DNA of 64,000 nt. Origin: Micromonospora ferruginea (GTDB taxonomy: Bacteria > Actinomycetota > Actinomycetes > Mycobacteriales > Micromonosporaceae). Location: the NCBI RefSeq assembly GCF_013694245.2, contig NZ_CP059322.2:368001-432000 (forward strand), read 5' to 3'. A program made the position numbers and the translations under genes. Positions 40,624-49,787 of this stretch are shown piece by piece. Below the pieces are notes generated by a model. The model was not told the origin of the DNA. It did not search any database and was given only the letters and a program-made list of their open reading frames with translations. Numbering within the stretch: position 1 is the first letter of the stretch; each line of letters begins with the position of its first letter.

Positions 40624-41826
40624 GTGGCGGTGCGCGCGGTCGTGATCGAGGCCGACGGCGGCTCCCGGGGCAACCCGGGCCCCGCCGGTTACGGCGCGGT
40701 GGTCCGGGACCCGGAGACCGGTGAGGTGCTGGCCGAGCGCTCGGCGGGTATCGGCACGGCGACCAACAACGTGGCGGAGTACCGGGGCCTGATCGCCGGG
40801 CTGGAGGCCGCCGCCGAACTCGGCGCGGCCGAGGTCGAGGCGCGGATGGACTCCAAGCTGGTGGTCGAGCAGATGTGCGGCCGTTGGCAGATCAAGCACC
40901 CGGGGCTGCGCCCGCTCGCCGCGCAGGCCGCCGGGCTGGTCGGCCGGTTCACCGCCGTCCGGTTCACCTGGATCCCCCGGGAGCGCAACAAGCACGCCGA
41001 CGCCCTCGCCAACGCCGCGATGGACGCCGCCGCCGGCCGGCCGCCGACGGCGGCGCGGGTCGCGGAACCGCCGCGCGAGGTCGCCGGCCCCGACTCGCCG
41101 GCCCGGGCCGCGGCCCGCGAGGCCGCCCGCGCCGCCACCGCGAAGGCCACCGGCACCGACCCGGCCACCACCCCCGCCTCCTGGGAGCCCCGCCCGACCG
41201 AGGAGGGCACCCGGCTGATCCTGGTGCGGCACGGGGAGACCGAGCGCACCGTGCAGAAGCGCTACTCGGGTCGCGGCGACGTGCCGCTGACCGCGCGGGG
41301 CCGGGCCCAGGCCCGGGCCACCGCCGCCCGGGTGGCCGCGCTGGCGCCGTCCGTCGCGGCCGTGGTCAGCTCGCCGCTGTCCAGGTGTACGGCGACCGCC
41401 GAGGCCATCGCCGCCCGGGTCGGCAACCCGCCGGTACGCCCCGACGACGACCTGATCGAGTGCGACTTCGGCATCTGGGAGGGGCGCACGTTCGCCGAGG
41501 TGCGCGACGGCTGGGCGGGCGAGTTGGACGCCTGGCTCGCCTCCACCTCGGTCGCCCCGCCGCAGGGGGAGTCGTTCACGGCGGTCGCGGCGCGCACCGG
41601 CCGGGCGGTGGACCGGCTGCGGTCGGCGTACCCGGGGGAGACCGTGGTGGTCGTCTCGCACGTCTCGCCGATCAAGCTGGTGCTGCGCGACGCGCTCGCC
41701 GCCGGCGACGCGTTCCTGCACCGGCTCTACCTGGACACCGCGGGCGTCTCGGTGCTCGACCTGTACCCGGACGGCGGCGTCGCGGTCCGCTCGGTCAACG
41801 ACACCGCCCACCTCTCCGACCTGTGA
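40624..41826 (+). CDS. Bifunctional RNase H / acid phosphatase (PGAM) protein
   Basis: The 400-residue protein has an N-terminal type I RNase H domain (IEADGGSRGNPGPAGYGAVV with Asp, NNVAEYRGLIAGLEAA with Glu, MDSKLVVEQM with Asp, IPRERNKHADALAN), an Ala-rich linker (about 140-190), and a C-terminal histidine phosphatase domain (LILVRHGETERT with the RHG motif, about 200; VVVSHVSPIKLVL near the end). Both active sites are intact. The mycobacterial homologue cleaves RNA in RNA/DNA hybrids and has alpha-ribazole-phosphatase-like activity, so roles in genome maintenance and cobalamin synthesis are possible. The GTG at 40630 is an alternative start. Confidence 0.92.
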   Translation: MAVRAVVIEADGGSRGNPGPAGYGAVVRDPETGEVLAERSAGIGTATNNVAEYRGLIAGLEAAAELGAAEVEARMDSKLVVEQMCGRWQIKHPGLRPLAAQAAGLVGRFTAVRFTWIPRERNKHADALANAAMDAAAGRPPTAARVAEPPREVAGPDSPARAAAREAARAATAKATGTDPATTPASWEPRPTEEGTRLILVRHGETERTVQKRYSGRGDVPLTARGRAQARATAARVAALAPSVAAVVSSPLSRCTATAEAIAARVGNPPVRPDDDLIECDFGIWEGRTFAEVRDGWAGELDAWLASTSVAPPQGESFTAVAARTGRAVDRLRSAYPGETVVVVSHVSPIKLVLRDALAAGDAFLHRLYLDTAGVSVLDLYPDGGVAVRSVNDTAHLSDL

Positions 41827-41966
41827 CGACCGGCTGACAGCCGGCCGTTCGGCGCAGCCGGGCGGCCGTTCGGCGCATCGACGTCCGCCTGTCGAACGTG
41901 ACCGCGCTCACCGGGTCGTAGCCTCCGGCCGTCACATGGCCGCTACGACTTCCCGGAGGGTGTCAC

Positions 41967-42209
41967 ATGGACGCACCGGAACCGGAGGCGCCGGACTCGG
42001 CGCGATCCCGGGCGAAGGACAAGAGTCCCTGGAACTGGCTGCTCCTCATCCCGATCGTGGTGCCGCTGATCCCGGCGTTCTTCAACGCCGACTCACCCCG
42101 GCTGTTCGGGTTCCCGCGCTTCTACTGGCTGCAACTGGCCTGGATCCTGCTGGGGGTCGGCACCACCACGCTCGTCTACCAGATGACGAAGAAGCGGGGT
42201 GAGCACTGA
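41967..42209 (+). CDS. DUF3311 small membrane protein, permease partner
   Basis: The 80-residue protein has two hydrophobic helices (WLLLIPIVVPLIPAFF and FYWLQLAWILLGVGTTTLVY) and a basic C-terminus. DUF3311 proteins are encoded immediately before sodium:solute symporter-like monocarboxylate permeases and are presumed to be their small subunit. Here the stop shares its last base with the ATG of the permease (TGATG), showing translational coupling. Confidence 0.88.
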   Translation: MDAPEPEAPDSARSRAKDKSPWNWLLLIPIVVPLIPAFFNADSPRLFGFPRFYWLQLAWILLGVGTTTLVYQMTKKRGEH

Positions 42210-43861
42210 TGTGGCGCGACCACCTCACCGAGATCATCGTCTTCTCCGTGCTGTTCCTCCTGGTCAGCGCCATGGGCTTCGTGGCGGCCCGGTGGCGCCG
42301 GCCGCAGGACATGGCCCACCTCGACGAGTGGGGGCTGGGCGGGCGCAGCTTCGGCGGCTGGATCACCTGGTTCCTGGTCGGCGGTGACCTCTACACCGCG
42401 TACACGTTCGTCGCGGTGCCGGCGCTGATCTTCGGGGCCGGCGCGGCGGGCTTCTTCGCCGTGCCCTACACGATCGTCATCTACCCGCTGGTGTTCCTGG
42501 TGCTGTGCCGGCTCTGGTCTGTGTCGCACCGGCACGGCTTCGTCACCCCGGCCGACTTCGTCCGCAACCGGTTCGGCTCGCCGGTCCTGGCGCTGCTGGT
42601 GGCGATCACCGGCATCGTCGCCACCATGCCGTACATCGCGTTGCAGCTCGTCGGCATCGAGGCGGTGCTGAAGACGATGGGCGTGACCGGGGACAGCGCG
42701 CTGGCCCGGCACCTGCCGATCATCATCGCGTTCGCGATCCTGGCGGCCTACACCTACCAGTCGGGGCTGCGCGCGCCGGCGCTGATCGCGTTCGTCAAGG
42801 ACTCGCTGATCTACATCGTGATCCTGGTGGCGGTGATCTACTTGCCCTACAAGCTCGGTGGCTGGGGCAGCATCTTCGACGCCGCCGACGCGAAGTTCCA
42901 GGCGAGCCCGGCACCCGGCGACGGCATCCTGCTCAACGCCAACAACCAGCTCCAGTACGTGACGCTGGCGTTCGGCTCGGCGCTGGCGCTGTTCCTCTAC
43001 CCGCACAGCATCACCGGCGTGCTGGCCAGCCGGAACCGTGACGTGATCAAGCGGAACATGTCCGCGCTGCCGGCGTACAGCCTGCTGCTCGGGTTGATCG
43101 CGCTGCTCGGCTACATGGCGATCGCGGCGAACGTGAAGCCGCTGCCCGGTGCCAAGGCTGGCAGCGTCGACGGCAACACGGTGGTGCCGTTGCTGTTCGA
43201 CCAGCAGTTCCCGGACTGGTTCGCGGGCGTGGCGTACGCGGCGATCGGCATCGGGGCGCTGGTGCCGGCGGCGATCATGTCGATCGCGGCGGCGAACCTG
43301 TTCACCCGCAACATCTACAAGGAGTACCTGAAGCGGGACGCCACCCCGGCGCAGGAGGCGAACGTCTCGAAGATCACCTCGCTGGTGGTGAAGGTCGGCG
43401 CGGTGGCCTGCATCGTCTTCCTCGACCCGCAGTTCTCCATCGACCTCCAGCTCATCGGCGGCGTGATCATCCTGCAGACGCTGCCGGCGGTCGCGCTGGG
43501 CCTCTACACCCGCTGGTTCCACCGGGACGCGCTGATCGCCGGCTGGGTGGCCGGCATGGGCCTGGGCATGTGGATGCTCTACCAGATCGGCAACCCGGCG
43601 ACCGGGAAGAAGCACTTCGCCGGTTCGGCGTTCCCGCTCTCCGAGTTCGGCTTCGACACCAAGAAGACGATCTACGTGGGGATCGTGGCGGTGCTGGTGA
43701 ACCTGGTGGTGGCCGCGCTGGTCACGCTGGTGCTGCGGGCGGCGAAGGTGGCCGACGGGCCGGACGGCACCACGCCTGACGACTACTTCGCCGACGAGGG
43801 GACGCCGCGGGCCGCCGCCCCCGCCGACCGCGCGCCGTCCGCGCCCGAACCGGTGGCGTAG
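42209..43861 (+). CDS. mctP: Monocarboxylate permease of the sodium:solute symporter family
   Basis: The 550-residue integral membrane protein has about 13 hydrophobic helices and the MctP pattern: LGGRSFGGWITWFLVGGDLY (about 46-65), NRFGSPVLALLVAITGIVAT, FLYPHSITGVLASRNRDVIK (about 260) and AIMSIAAANLFTRNIYKEYL (about 352-371). It should import short monocarboxylates such as acetate, lactate or pyruvate with a cation. It is coupled to DUF3311 upstream. The C-terminal 40 residues are Ala/Pro/Asp-rich and cytoplasmic. Its TAG stop abuts repeat copy 4. Confidence 0.88.
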   Translation: MWRDHLTEIIVFSVLFLLVSAMGFVAARWRRPQDMAHLDEWGLGGRSFGGWITWFLVGGDLYTAYTFVAVPALIFGAGAAGFFAVPYTIVIYPLVFLVLCRLWSVSHRHGFVTPADFVRNRFGSPVLALLVAITGIVATMPYIALQLVGIEAVLKTMGVTGDSALARHLPIIIAFAILAAYTYQSGLRAPALIAFVKDSLIYIVILVAVIYLPYKLGGWGSIFDAADAKFQASPAPGDGILLNANNQLQYVTLAFGSALALFLYPHSITGVLASRNRDVIKRNMSALPAYSLLLGLIALLGYMAIAANVKPLPGAKAGSVDGNTVVPLLFDQQFPDWFAGVAYAAIGIGALVPAAIMSIAAANLFTRNIYKEYLKRDATPAQEANVSKITSLVVKVGAVACIVFLDPQFSIDLQLIGGVIILQTLPAVALGLYTRWFHRDALIAGWVAGMGLGMWMLYQIGNPATGKKHFAGSAFPLSEFGFDTKKTIYVGIVAVLVNLVVAALVTLVLRAAKVADGPDGTTPDDYFADEGTPRAAAPADRAPSAPEPVA

Positions 43862-43917
43862 AAGGAGGGGCCCCCGCTTAACGCATTCTGCATAGGCGGG
43901 GGCCCCTTTTAACAAGG
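43861..43917. repeat. GGGGCCCC/TTAACG palindromic repeat, copy 4
   Basis: GAAGGAGGGGCCCCCGCTTA, spacer ACGCATTCTGCATAG, then GCGGGGGCCCCTTTTAAC. It fills the 59 bp between the convergent permease and MarR genes and may terminate both. Confidence 0.88.
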
Positions 43918-43920
43918 GCG

Positions 43921-44388
43921 TCAGCGGCGACGGTTGCGTGCGTCGAGCGCCTCGTTGAGGCGGTGCAGCAGCTCGGCGAGCGTGTCGCGGTCGTCGTCGG
44001 ACCAGGCGGACAGCATCTCGCCGTAGAGCCGGGTGCGGGCGGCCCGCACGGCCGCCATCCGCTGGAGCCCGGCCGGCGTCGCGGAGATCACCGTGCCGCG
44101 CCCGTCGGCCGGGTCGGGGGTGCGCGCGATCAGCCCGTCGCGCTGGAGCGCGGAGACTTGCCGGGTGACCGTGGAGCCGTCCAGGTTGAGCCGGGCGGCG
44201 AGCGCCGAGACGTTCTGCGGGCCGGCCACGTCGAGGTGCCGCAGGATCACGTACGCGGCGCGGTCGAGCAGCCGGTGCTCCATGGTGCCGGTGCCGCGTC
44301 GGGTGGCCTCGCCCAGCCGCATCAGCAGGGCGACCTCGGTCTCGATGCGGCCGAGTGTGACTTCCTTCGCCTGGTCGTCGTCGCTCAT
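43921..44388 (-). CDS. MarR family transcriptional regulator
   Basis: The 155-residue protein has a MarR winged-helix domain: VILRHLDVAGPQNVSALAAR, LNLDGSTVTRQVSALQRDGL (recognition helix, about 75) and the wing RTPDPADGRGTVISATPAG. It likely represses the divergent MFS gene and itself through two TGTAT-N-ATACA palindromes at 44392-44424 right before its ATG. No ribosome binding site precedes ATG 44388, so the transcript may be leaderless. Ligand unknown; MarR-MFS pairs usually govern drug or phenolic efflux. Confidence 0.88.
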   Translation of the reverse strand: MSDDDQAKEVTLGRIETEVALLMRLGEATRRGTGTMEHRLLDRAAYVILRHLDVAGPQNVSALAARLNLDGSTVTRQVSALQRDGLIARTPDPADGRGTVISATPAGLQRMAAVRAARTRLYGEMLSAWSDDDRDTLAELLHRLNEALDARNRRR

Positions 44389-44391
44389 AGC

Positions 44392-44424
44392 TGTATGATA
44401 CAAGGAAACTACCTGTACGATACA
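44392..44424. promoter_or_regulatory. Paired palindromic operators of the MarR/MFS divergon
   Basis: TGTATGATACA (44392-44402) and TGTACGATACA (44414-44424) are the same palindrome spaced 22 bp centre to centre, two helical turns. Together with flanking AGC/GCT they also make a larger imperfect inverted repeat. The first begins 3 bp from the marR ATG. Assignment to MarR is inference from position. Confidence 0.6.
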
Positions 44425-45669
44425 GCTATCTCGGGAGGTTGCGGAGCGGATCGGCGATCCGAGCCCAACCGCAGTGCCATCTACGCCACCACGCTCGTGG
44501 CGTTCCTCGCCATCGCCGGCATCGCGGTGGTGGACCCCATCCTGCCCGCCATCGGCGAGGCCATCGGCGTCACCGCCTGGCAGGTCGAACTGCTCTTCAC
44601 CGCGTACATCGCGGTGATGGCCGTCGGCATGATCCCGGCCACCCTGGCCAGCGGGCGGTTCGGCTTCAAACCGGTGCTCGTCACCGGCGTCTCGGTGGTC
44701 GGCCTGGCCGCCATTCTCGCCTCGTTCAGCAACGACATCGTCCAGCTCTCCGTGCTGCGCGGCGTCTGGGGCCTGGGCAACGCGATGTTCTTCGCCACCG
44801 CCATGGTGGTGCTGGTCAACCTGGCCAACGACCGGGAGTGGGTGGTCGGCCTCTTCGAGACCGCGCTCGGCCTCGGCTTCGCCGTCGGCCCGCTGATCGG
44901 CGGCCTGCTCGGCGAGGTGAGCTGGCGGCTGCCGTTCTTCGTCTGCGGCATCTTCATGGTGCTCGCGCTCGGCGTCGCCGCCCGCAAGCTCCGCGAACCC
45001 ACGACCAGGCAGGCACCGGTACGCGTCGGCCAGATCTTCGCCACCTACCGCAAGCCCGCGTTCATCACGCTCTGCGTGGTCACCGCCGCCTACAACTTCG
45101 TCTTCTTCGTGGTGCTCGGCTACACGCCGCTGTTCCTGCGCCTCGACGTCATCCCGCTGGGCCTGGCGTTCACCGGCTGGGGCCTCGGCCTGGCCGCCGG
45201 CATCCTGCTGATCGGGCACCGCCTCGCCCACCGGATCGGCGCCGTGCAGACCGTCGGCGTGGCCGTCGTCGGCCTGCTCGTCTGCATGGTCCTGTTCGCC
45301 ACCTCCACCGGCACCGCCATGTCGCTCGTCGTGCTGGTCGTCGCCGGCCTGTTCATGGGCCTGGCCAACGCCAACCTGACCGACCTCGCGCTCGGCCTCG
45401 GCTCCGCCGACCGGCGCGTCGCCACCGGCGCGTTCAACCTGGTCCGCTGGGGTGCCGCCGCGCCCGCGCCGATCATCTCCGGCAAGCTCGCCGAACACGG
45501 CCTGGCGCTGCCGTTCTGGGTCGGCTTCGGGGTGCTCGCCGTCGGCGTGCTGGTCTACCTCGCCTTCGGTCACCTGATGGCCGCCGGCTACGGCGAGCGG
45601 GTGGTCTGGAACCGGGCCGCCCGCACCGTCGAGCACGCCCCGGAGGAGCCGGTGGGGGAGGCGTACTGA
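44395..45669 (+). CDS. MFS transporter
   Basis: The 424-residue protein (if started at ATG 44395) has 12 hydrophobic helices. Motif-like segments include AIAGIAVVDPILPAIGEAIG in helix 1 and RGVWGLGNAMFFATAMVVL (about 120), with GFAVGPLIGGLLGE, the drug:H+ antiporter-1 type motif C, at about 162. It is probably a proton-driven exporter controlled by the divergent MarR. The start is a real problem: the only canonical start upstream of the conserved region (SAIYATTLVAF) is an ATG inside the operator, while a GGGAGG at 44431 has no in-frame ATG/GTG/TTG at a useful distance. GTG 44497 would cut helix 1. Confidence 0.8.
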   Translation: MIQGNYLYDTAISGGCGADRRSEPNRSAIYATTLVAFLAIAGIAVVDPILPAIGEAIGVTAWQVELLFTAYIAVMAVGMIPATLASGRFGFKPVLVTGVSVVGLAAILASFSNDIVQLSVLRGVWGLGNAMFFATAMVVLVNLANDREWVVGLFETALGLGFAVGPLIGGLLGEVSWRLPFFVCGIFMVLALGVAARKLREPTTRQAPVRVGQIFATYRKPAFITLCVVTAAYNFVFFVVLGYTPLFLRLDVIPLGLAFTGWGLGLAAGILLIGHRLAHRIGAVQTVGVAVVGLLVCMVLFATSTGTAMSLVVLVVAGLFMGLANANLTDLALGLGSADRRVATGAFNLVRWGAAAPAPIISGKLAEHGLALPFWVGFGVLAVGVLVYLAFGHLMAAGYGERVVWNRAARTVEHAPEEPVGEAY

Positions 45670-45673
45670 CCGG

Positions 45674-46435
45674 TCAGGTCAGCGCGCGCCACAGCAGGTA
45701 GAGGCCGATCGTCGTACCGAACAACACGATGACCGTCTTCAACACCACCGCCGGGAGCCGGCGGGCCAGCCTGGCGCCCGCGTACCCCCCGACGAGGGTG
45801 GCCGGCGCGACCACCGCGACGGCCACCCACTGCACCGGCCCGAACAGCGCGAACACCACAAGTGTGGTCAGCCCCACCACGGCCGACAGCAGGTTCTTCA
45901 CCGCCGTGACCCGGGCCAGCGTCGCGTCCAGCACCAGGGCCAGCCCGGCCACCAGCATCACCCCGAGCGCCGCGCCGAAATAGCCGCCGTACACCGTGCC
46001 GAGCCCGACCATGGCCTGCACGGTGACGGTACGGCGGCGCGGGCTCATCCGCGCCGGATGGCCGACCAGCCGGCGCAGCGGGTCCTGGAACGCGAGCACG
46101 GCCGTCGCGCCCAGCACCAGGAACGGCACGACCAGCTCGAACGCGCGGGCCGGCGTGGCCAGCAGCAGCACACACCCGAGCACCGTGCCCACCGCCGCGG
46201 TGGGCAGCAGCGACCACAGGGCCCGACCGCGCGGCAGGTCCGCCCGGCTGCCCGCCACGCTCGCCGCGTACCCGGGAAAGACCGCCACCGAGTTCGACAC
46301 GTTCGCTGCCACCGGCGGCAGCCCGGTCGCGATCAGCGCCGGGAACGTGATCAGCGAGCCGCCGCCGGCGACCGCGTTCACCGTGCCCGCGGCCAGGCCG
46401 GCGACCACCAGCAACGCGACGTCGGAGAGATCCAC
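45674..46435 (-). CDS. TSUP family (TauE/SafE) membrane exporter
   Basis: The 253-residue protein has about eight hydrophobic helices and the two-fold TSUP pattern: VAGLAAGTVNAVAGGGSLIT at the N-terminus (about 10-29) and VGLGTVYGGYFGAALGVMLV in the second half (about 142). Family members export sulfite, sulfoacetate or related organosulfur anions, or act as anion channels; the substrate here is unknown. GTG start at 46435. Its TCA and the TGA of the convergent MFS gene lie in the 12-bp palindrome CTGACCGGTCAG (45666-45677). Confidence 0.87.
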   Translation of the reverse strand: MDLSDVALLVVAGLAAGTVNAVAGGGSLITFPALIATGLPPVAANVSNSVAVFPGYAASVAGSRADLPRGRALWSLLPTAAVGTVLGCVLLLATPARAFELVVPFLVLGATAVLAFQDPLRRLVGHPARMSPRRRTVTVQAMVGLGTVYGGYFGAALGVMLVAGLALVLDATLARVTAVKNLLSAVVGLTTLVVFALFGPVQWVAVAVVAPATLVGGYAGARLARRLPAVVLKTVIVLFGTTIGLYLLWRALT

Positions 46436-46529
46436 GATCCCCGAGGCTAGTACCCCCGGCCGGAACGCCGCCGCCCGCCGGGGCCGCGGATTCGGTATAA
46501 CAGGCTGGCGTACGCGGGGGAGGGCGCAG

Positions 46530-47504
46530 ATGCGTGATCGGCTGGACGAGGCGCTGCGGGCCGGCCGGCTCGACGGCCTGCACGGCGTCGTGGTGGCCCG
46601 CGACGGCCAGCTCCTGCTGGAGCACTACGGCGCCGGCGAGGACCACGCCTGGGGCACCCCGCTCGGTGTCGTGGAATTCGGTCCCGAGACACTCCACGAC
46701 ATCCGCTCAGTCACCAAGAGCGTGACCGCGCTGCTGTACGGCATCGCCCTCGGCGACGGGCTGGTCCCCGCCCCGGCGGAACCGCTGCTACCACACTTCC
46801 CGCACCACCCCGACCTGGCGGCCGACCCGCGGCGCGCCCGGCTCACCGTCGAACACGCGCTGACCATGTCGCTGGGGTTGGAGTGGCGCGAGGACCTGCC
46901 GTACGACAGCCCGGCCAACGCCGAGATCGCGATGGAGCTGGCCCCGGACCGCTACCGCTACATCCTGGAGCGGCCGGTCGTCGAGGAGCCCGGCGCCCGC
47001 TGGTCCTACTGCGGCGGCGCCACCGCCCTGCTCGGCCACCTGATCGCCGTCGGCACCGGCCGGTCGCTGCCGGACTACGCGCGGGCCACCCTCCTCGACC
47101 CGCTGGGCATCACCCCGCACGAGTGGATGGCCGGCGACGACGGCGTGGCGTCGGCCGCGTCCGGACTGCGACTCGTACCCCGTGATCTGCTCCGGATCGG
47201 TGAGCTGGTGCGGCGCGGCGGGGCATGGGACGGCGGGCAGCTCGTCCCCGCCGACTGGCTCCGCACGATGCTCGAACCGCGCCTGCGGACCGAGTGGGGC
47301 GCGCGGTACGGCTACCACTGGTACCTCGAATCCGTCGCCGGCCACGACCTCGCGGCCGGGATGGGCAACGGCGGCCAGCGCCTCTACGTCCTGCCCGACC
47401 TGGACCTCACCGTGGCCGTCACCGCCGGCAACTACGACCACCCCGAGCAGTGGCGGACCCCGCTCGCGCTGCTGGAGCAGGTGATCCTCCCCGAGGTGGG
47501 ATGA
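46530..47504 (+). CDS. Serine hydrolase of the beta-lactamase/PBP4-like family
   Basis: The 324-residue cytoplasmic protein has the class C beta-lactamase-like fold: SVTK (SxxK nucleophile motif, in DIRSVTKSVTALLYGIALGD, about 60-80), a middle LTVEHALTMSLGLEW, and RWSYCGGATALLGHL (about 155), where the usual YxN is YCG. The C-terminal GMGNGGQRLYVLPDLDLTVA matches the HxG/GxGGQ region. It probably acts as an esterase, amidase or peptidase rather than on antibiotics. No signal peptide is seen. AGGG with GGGGGA precedes the ATG, 8-16 nt upstream. Confidence 0.87.
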   Translation: MRDRLDEALRAGRLDGLHGVVVARDGQLLLEHYGAGEDHAWGTPLGVVEFGPETLHDIRSVTKSVTALLYGIALGDGLVPAPAEPLLPHFPHHPDLAADPRRARLTVEHALTMSLGLEWREDLPYDSPANAEIAMELAPDRYRYILERPVVEEPGARWSYCGGATALLGHLIAVGTGRSLPDYARATLLDPLGITPHEWMAGDDGVASAASGLRLVPRDLLRIGELVRRGGAWDGGQLVPADWLRTMLEPRLRTEWGARYGYHWYLESVAGHDLAAGMGNGGQRLYVLPDLDLTVAVTAGNYDHPEQWRTPLALLEQVILPEVG

Positions 47505-47541
47505 GGCGTCGGGGCGGAAATGGCGGCGGCGGGCGCGTCGT

Positions 47542-47547
47542 TAGGAT
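47542..47547 (+). promoter_or_regulatory. -10 box of rnpB
   Basis: TAGGAT ends 6-7 nt before the first paired base of the RNase P RNA at 47554, a normal distance from -10 to start. The -35 region is GC-rich and not consensus. Confidence 0.5.
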
Positions 47548-47553
47548 GGGGGC

Positions 47554-47974
<421 letters not shown>

Positions 47975-48063
47975 CCACCAGCTCAGAGCTTTCCCGCCGG
48001 GCTCACGTTCTGCCGCGAGCTAACCCGCTTGTCCTGTCACGGGGTGCTGGAGAGGATCGGTGG

Positions 48064-48420
48064 ATGGATCTCCACACTGCGGAACGGCAGCTCCAGGCCG
48101 CTCAGCGCGCCGCCGACGTCGCGGCCCTCGACGCGCTTCTGCACCCCCGACTCGTGGCCGCCGGACCGGATGGCACGGTCTTCACGAAGGACGACGACCT
48201 GGAGAGCCACCGCTCGGGCGCGCTGCGAATCACCAAGCTCGTGGAGGAGTCGCTGGACGTCCAGGACGACGGTGAGACCGGGGTGACCCGCACGGTCGCG
48301 GCGGTGGATGCCGTTCAGGGTGGTGCGGTGGTGTCCGCACGGCTGCGCTACACCCGGCTGTGGGTGCGCGAGGACGGCAACTGGCGGGTGTTGGCCGCCA
48401 CCCTCGTCCCGGTCCAGTGA
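48064..48420 (+). CDS. NTF2-like/SnoaL-DUF4440 family protein
   Basis: The 118-residue protein has the NTF2-like cone fold pattern: MDLHTAERQLQAAQRAADVA then LDALLHPRLVAAGPDGTVFT (about 22-41), a beta sheet with ARLRYTRLWVREDGNWRVLA (about 92-111) and VPVQ at the end. DUF4440 members are small enzymes, ligand binders or immunity/stress proteins; nothing here defines the substrate. The ATG at 48064 follows GGAGAGG (48049-48055) by 8 nt. The frame opens inside rnpB, which is not translated. Confidence 0.78.
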   Translation: MDLHTAERQLQAAQRAADVAALDALLHPRLVAAGPDGTVFTKDDDLESHRSGALRITKLVEESLDVQDDGETGVTRTVAAVDAVQGGAVVSARLRYTRLWVREDGNWRVLAATLVPVQ

Positions 48421-48510
48421 GCGGTTCCACCGGCTTGTGACCCGGCGAGCCAAGGGCGCGAGCGCGTAATTCGTTTGTCGGCCTGGCGGCGTGCCTCCTA
48501 CCGTCCGCCC

Positions 48511-49071
48511 ATGATTCTCCGGGAGGAACAGGCCCACGACCGGAACAGCGTCGGCGCGCTGCACCGCGAGGCGTTCGGTGACGAGCACGGCGACGTCGTG
48601 GCGCGCCTGGTCGACGATCTGCGCCGCGACGACCCCGCCGCCCTGTCGCTGGTGGCCGAGGAGTCGGGTCAGGTGGTCGGGCACGTCATGGTCAGCCGAT
48701 GTCGGGTGGACGCGCCCCGGCGGCTCGTCGACGTCGGGTCGCTGAGCCCGCTCGCCGTCGCCCCGGCCCGGCAGCGCCGCGGCATCGGCGCGGCGCTCGT
48801 CCGGCGCGCCCTCCAGGAACTCGACGTACGCGGTGTGCCGCTGGTCTTCCTCGAAGGTGATCCCCGGTACTACTCCCGGCTCGGCTTCGTTCCCGCGGCG
48901 GGGCAGGGTTTCCGCAAGCCGTCCCTGCGCATCCCCGACGCCGCGTTCCAGGTGGTGACGCTGTCGGCGTACGAGCCGTGGATGGCCGGGACGTTCGTCT
49001 ACTCGGACACGTTCTGGCGGCACGACTGTGTCGGCCTGCGGGAGGCGGATGTCGAGAATCAGTCATATTGA
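48511..49071 (+). CDS. GNAT family N-acetyltransferase (YhbS-like)
   Basis: The 186-residue protein has the GNAT fold: MILREEQAHDRNSVGALHRE at the start, VGHVMVSRCRVD strand, LSPLAVAPARQRRGIGAALV with the acetyl-CoA pyrophosphate loop QRRGIG (about 87-92), and VFLEGDPRYYSRLGFVPAAG (about 112-131). This is the YhbS-type acetyltransferase group, whose substrates are small amines or protein N-termini; here unknown. TACCGT lies 6 nt before the ATG at 48511 with no ribosome binding site, so the start may be leaderless. Confidence 0.87.
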   Translation: MILREEQAHDRNSVGALHREAFGDEHGDVVARLVDDLRRDDPAALSLVAEESGQVVGHVMVSRCRVDAPRRLVDVGSLSPLAVAPARQRRGIGAALVRRALQELDVRGVPLVFLEGDPRYYSRLGFVPAAGQGFRKPSLRIPDAAFQVVTLSAYEPWMAGTFVYSDTFWRHDCVGLREADVENQSY

Positions 49072-49160
49072 CGGATCTCGGTCTTTATGGACGCCGATGG
49101 CTATCGGCGGTCATAACGTGTCCCTGGCCGGGCTGATCGACCCGGCGAATGGAGGGCATC

Positions 49161-49787
49161 ATGAGATTCCGGATCAGGACGGTCGGCGCGTTCCTCGCCG
49201 TGGCCGCGGTGAGCACGCTCGTCGCGTCGGGCGCGGTGAGGAATCCCGCCAGCGCGGACGGGCACAGCTTCTCGTTCACGATGGTCCGCTCGCAGGGCGC
49301 CGAGGCGGCCGGTTGCCTGTCGAACGCCCGTGCCGTCGTGCGGGTCCATCCACAGGGGCCCAACGAGATCCTGACCATCCGCGCCGTCGGCCTGCCACCG
49401 CGTACCAACTTCGACCTGTTCGTGCTGCAACTGCCGGACGCGCCGTTCGGAGTGTCGTGGTACCAGAGCGACATGCGGTCCAACCAGCACGGCCTCGCCC
49501 GGGCGACGGTCGTCGGCCGCTTCACCATCGAGACCTTCGCCGTCGCGCCCGGCAGCCAGCCGGCGCCGAACACCCACCCCGGCCTCGACGCGACGGTGAA
49601 CCCGGCGTTCGCGCCGGTCCACACATACCACCTGGGCTTCTGGTTCAACTCGCCGCAGGAGGCGGTGGCGGCCGGCTGCCCGGGGGCCACCACCCCGTTC
49701 AACGGCGAGCACACCGCGGGCGTCCAGGCGATGAGCACCCGCAACTTCCCCGCCCTGGCCGGCCCGCTGAGCCAGGTCGGGTCCTGA
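49161..49787 (+). CDS. Exported protein of unknown function
   Basis: The 208-residue protein has a Sec signal peptide (RFRIRTVGAFLAVAAVSTLV, cleavage likely near ASADG at residue 35). The mature part is beta-rich: ARAVVRVHPQGPNEILTIRA, FDLFVLQLPDAPFGVSWYQS, and AVHTYHLGFWFNSPQEA-like (HTYHLGFWFNSPQEAV). Two Cys (GCLSN and GCPGA) may form a disulfide. I cannot name the family; a secreted Ig-like or PLAT-like binding role is possible. The start is at 49161 because GGAGGG is 5-10 nt upstream; the ATG at 49149 lies in that site. Confidence 0.65.
   Translation: MRFRIRTVGAFLAVAAVSTLVASGAVRNPASADGHSFSFTMVRSQGAEAAGCLSNARAVVRVHPQGPNEILTIRAVGLPPRTNFDLFVLQLPDAPFGVSWYQSDMRSNQHGLARATVVGRFTIETFAVAPGSQPAPNTHPGLDATVNPAFAPVHTYHLGFWFNSPQEAVAAGCPGATTPFNGEHTAGVQAMSTRNFPALAGPLSQVGS

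Noticed and set aside
44439..45701. Frame-shifted alternative ORF across the MFS gene
   Set aside because: Arg/His/Pro-rich with no membrane segments; the other frame has twelve hydrophobic helices.
46530..47504. Antibiotic-degrading beta-lactamase
   Set aside because: SxxK is present but there is no signal peptide and the YxN motif is YCG; the general serine hydrolase family is safer.
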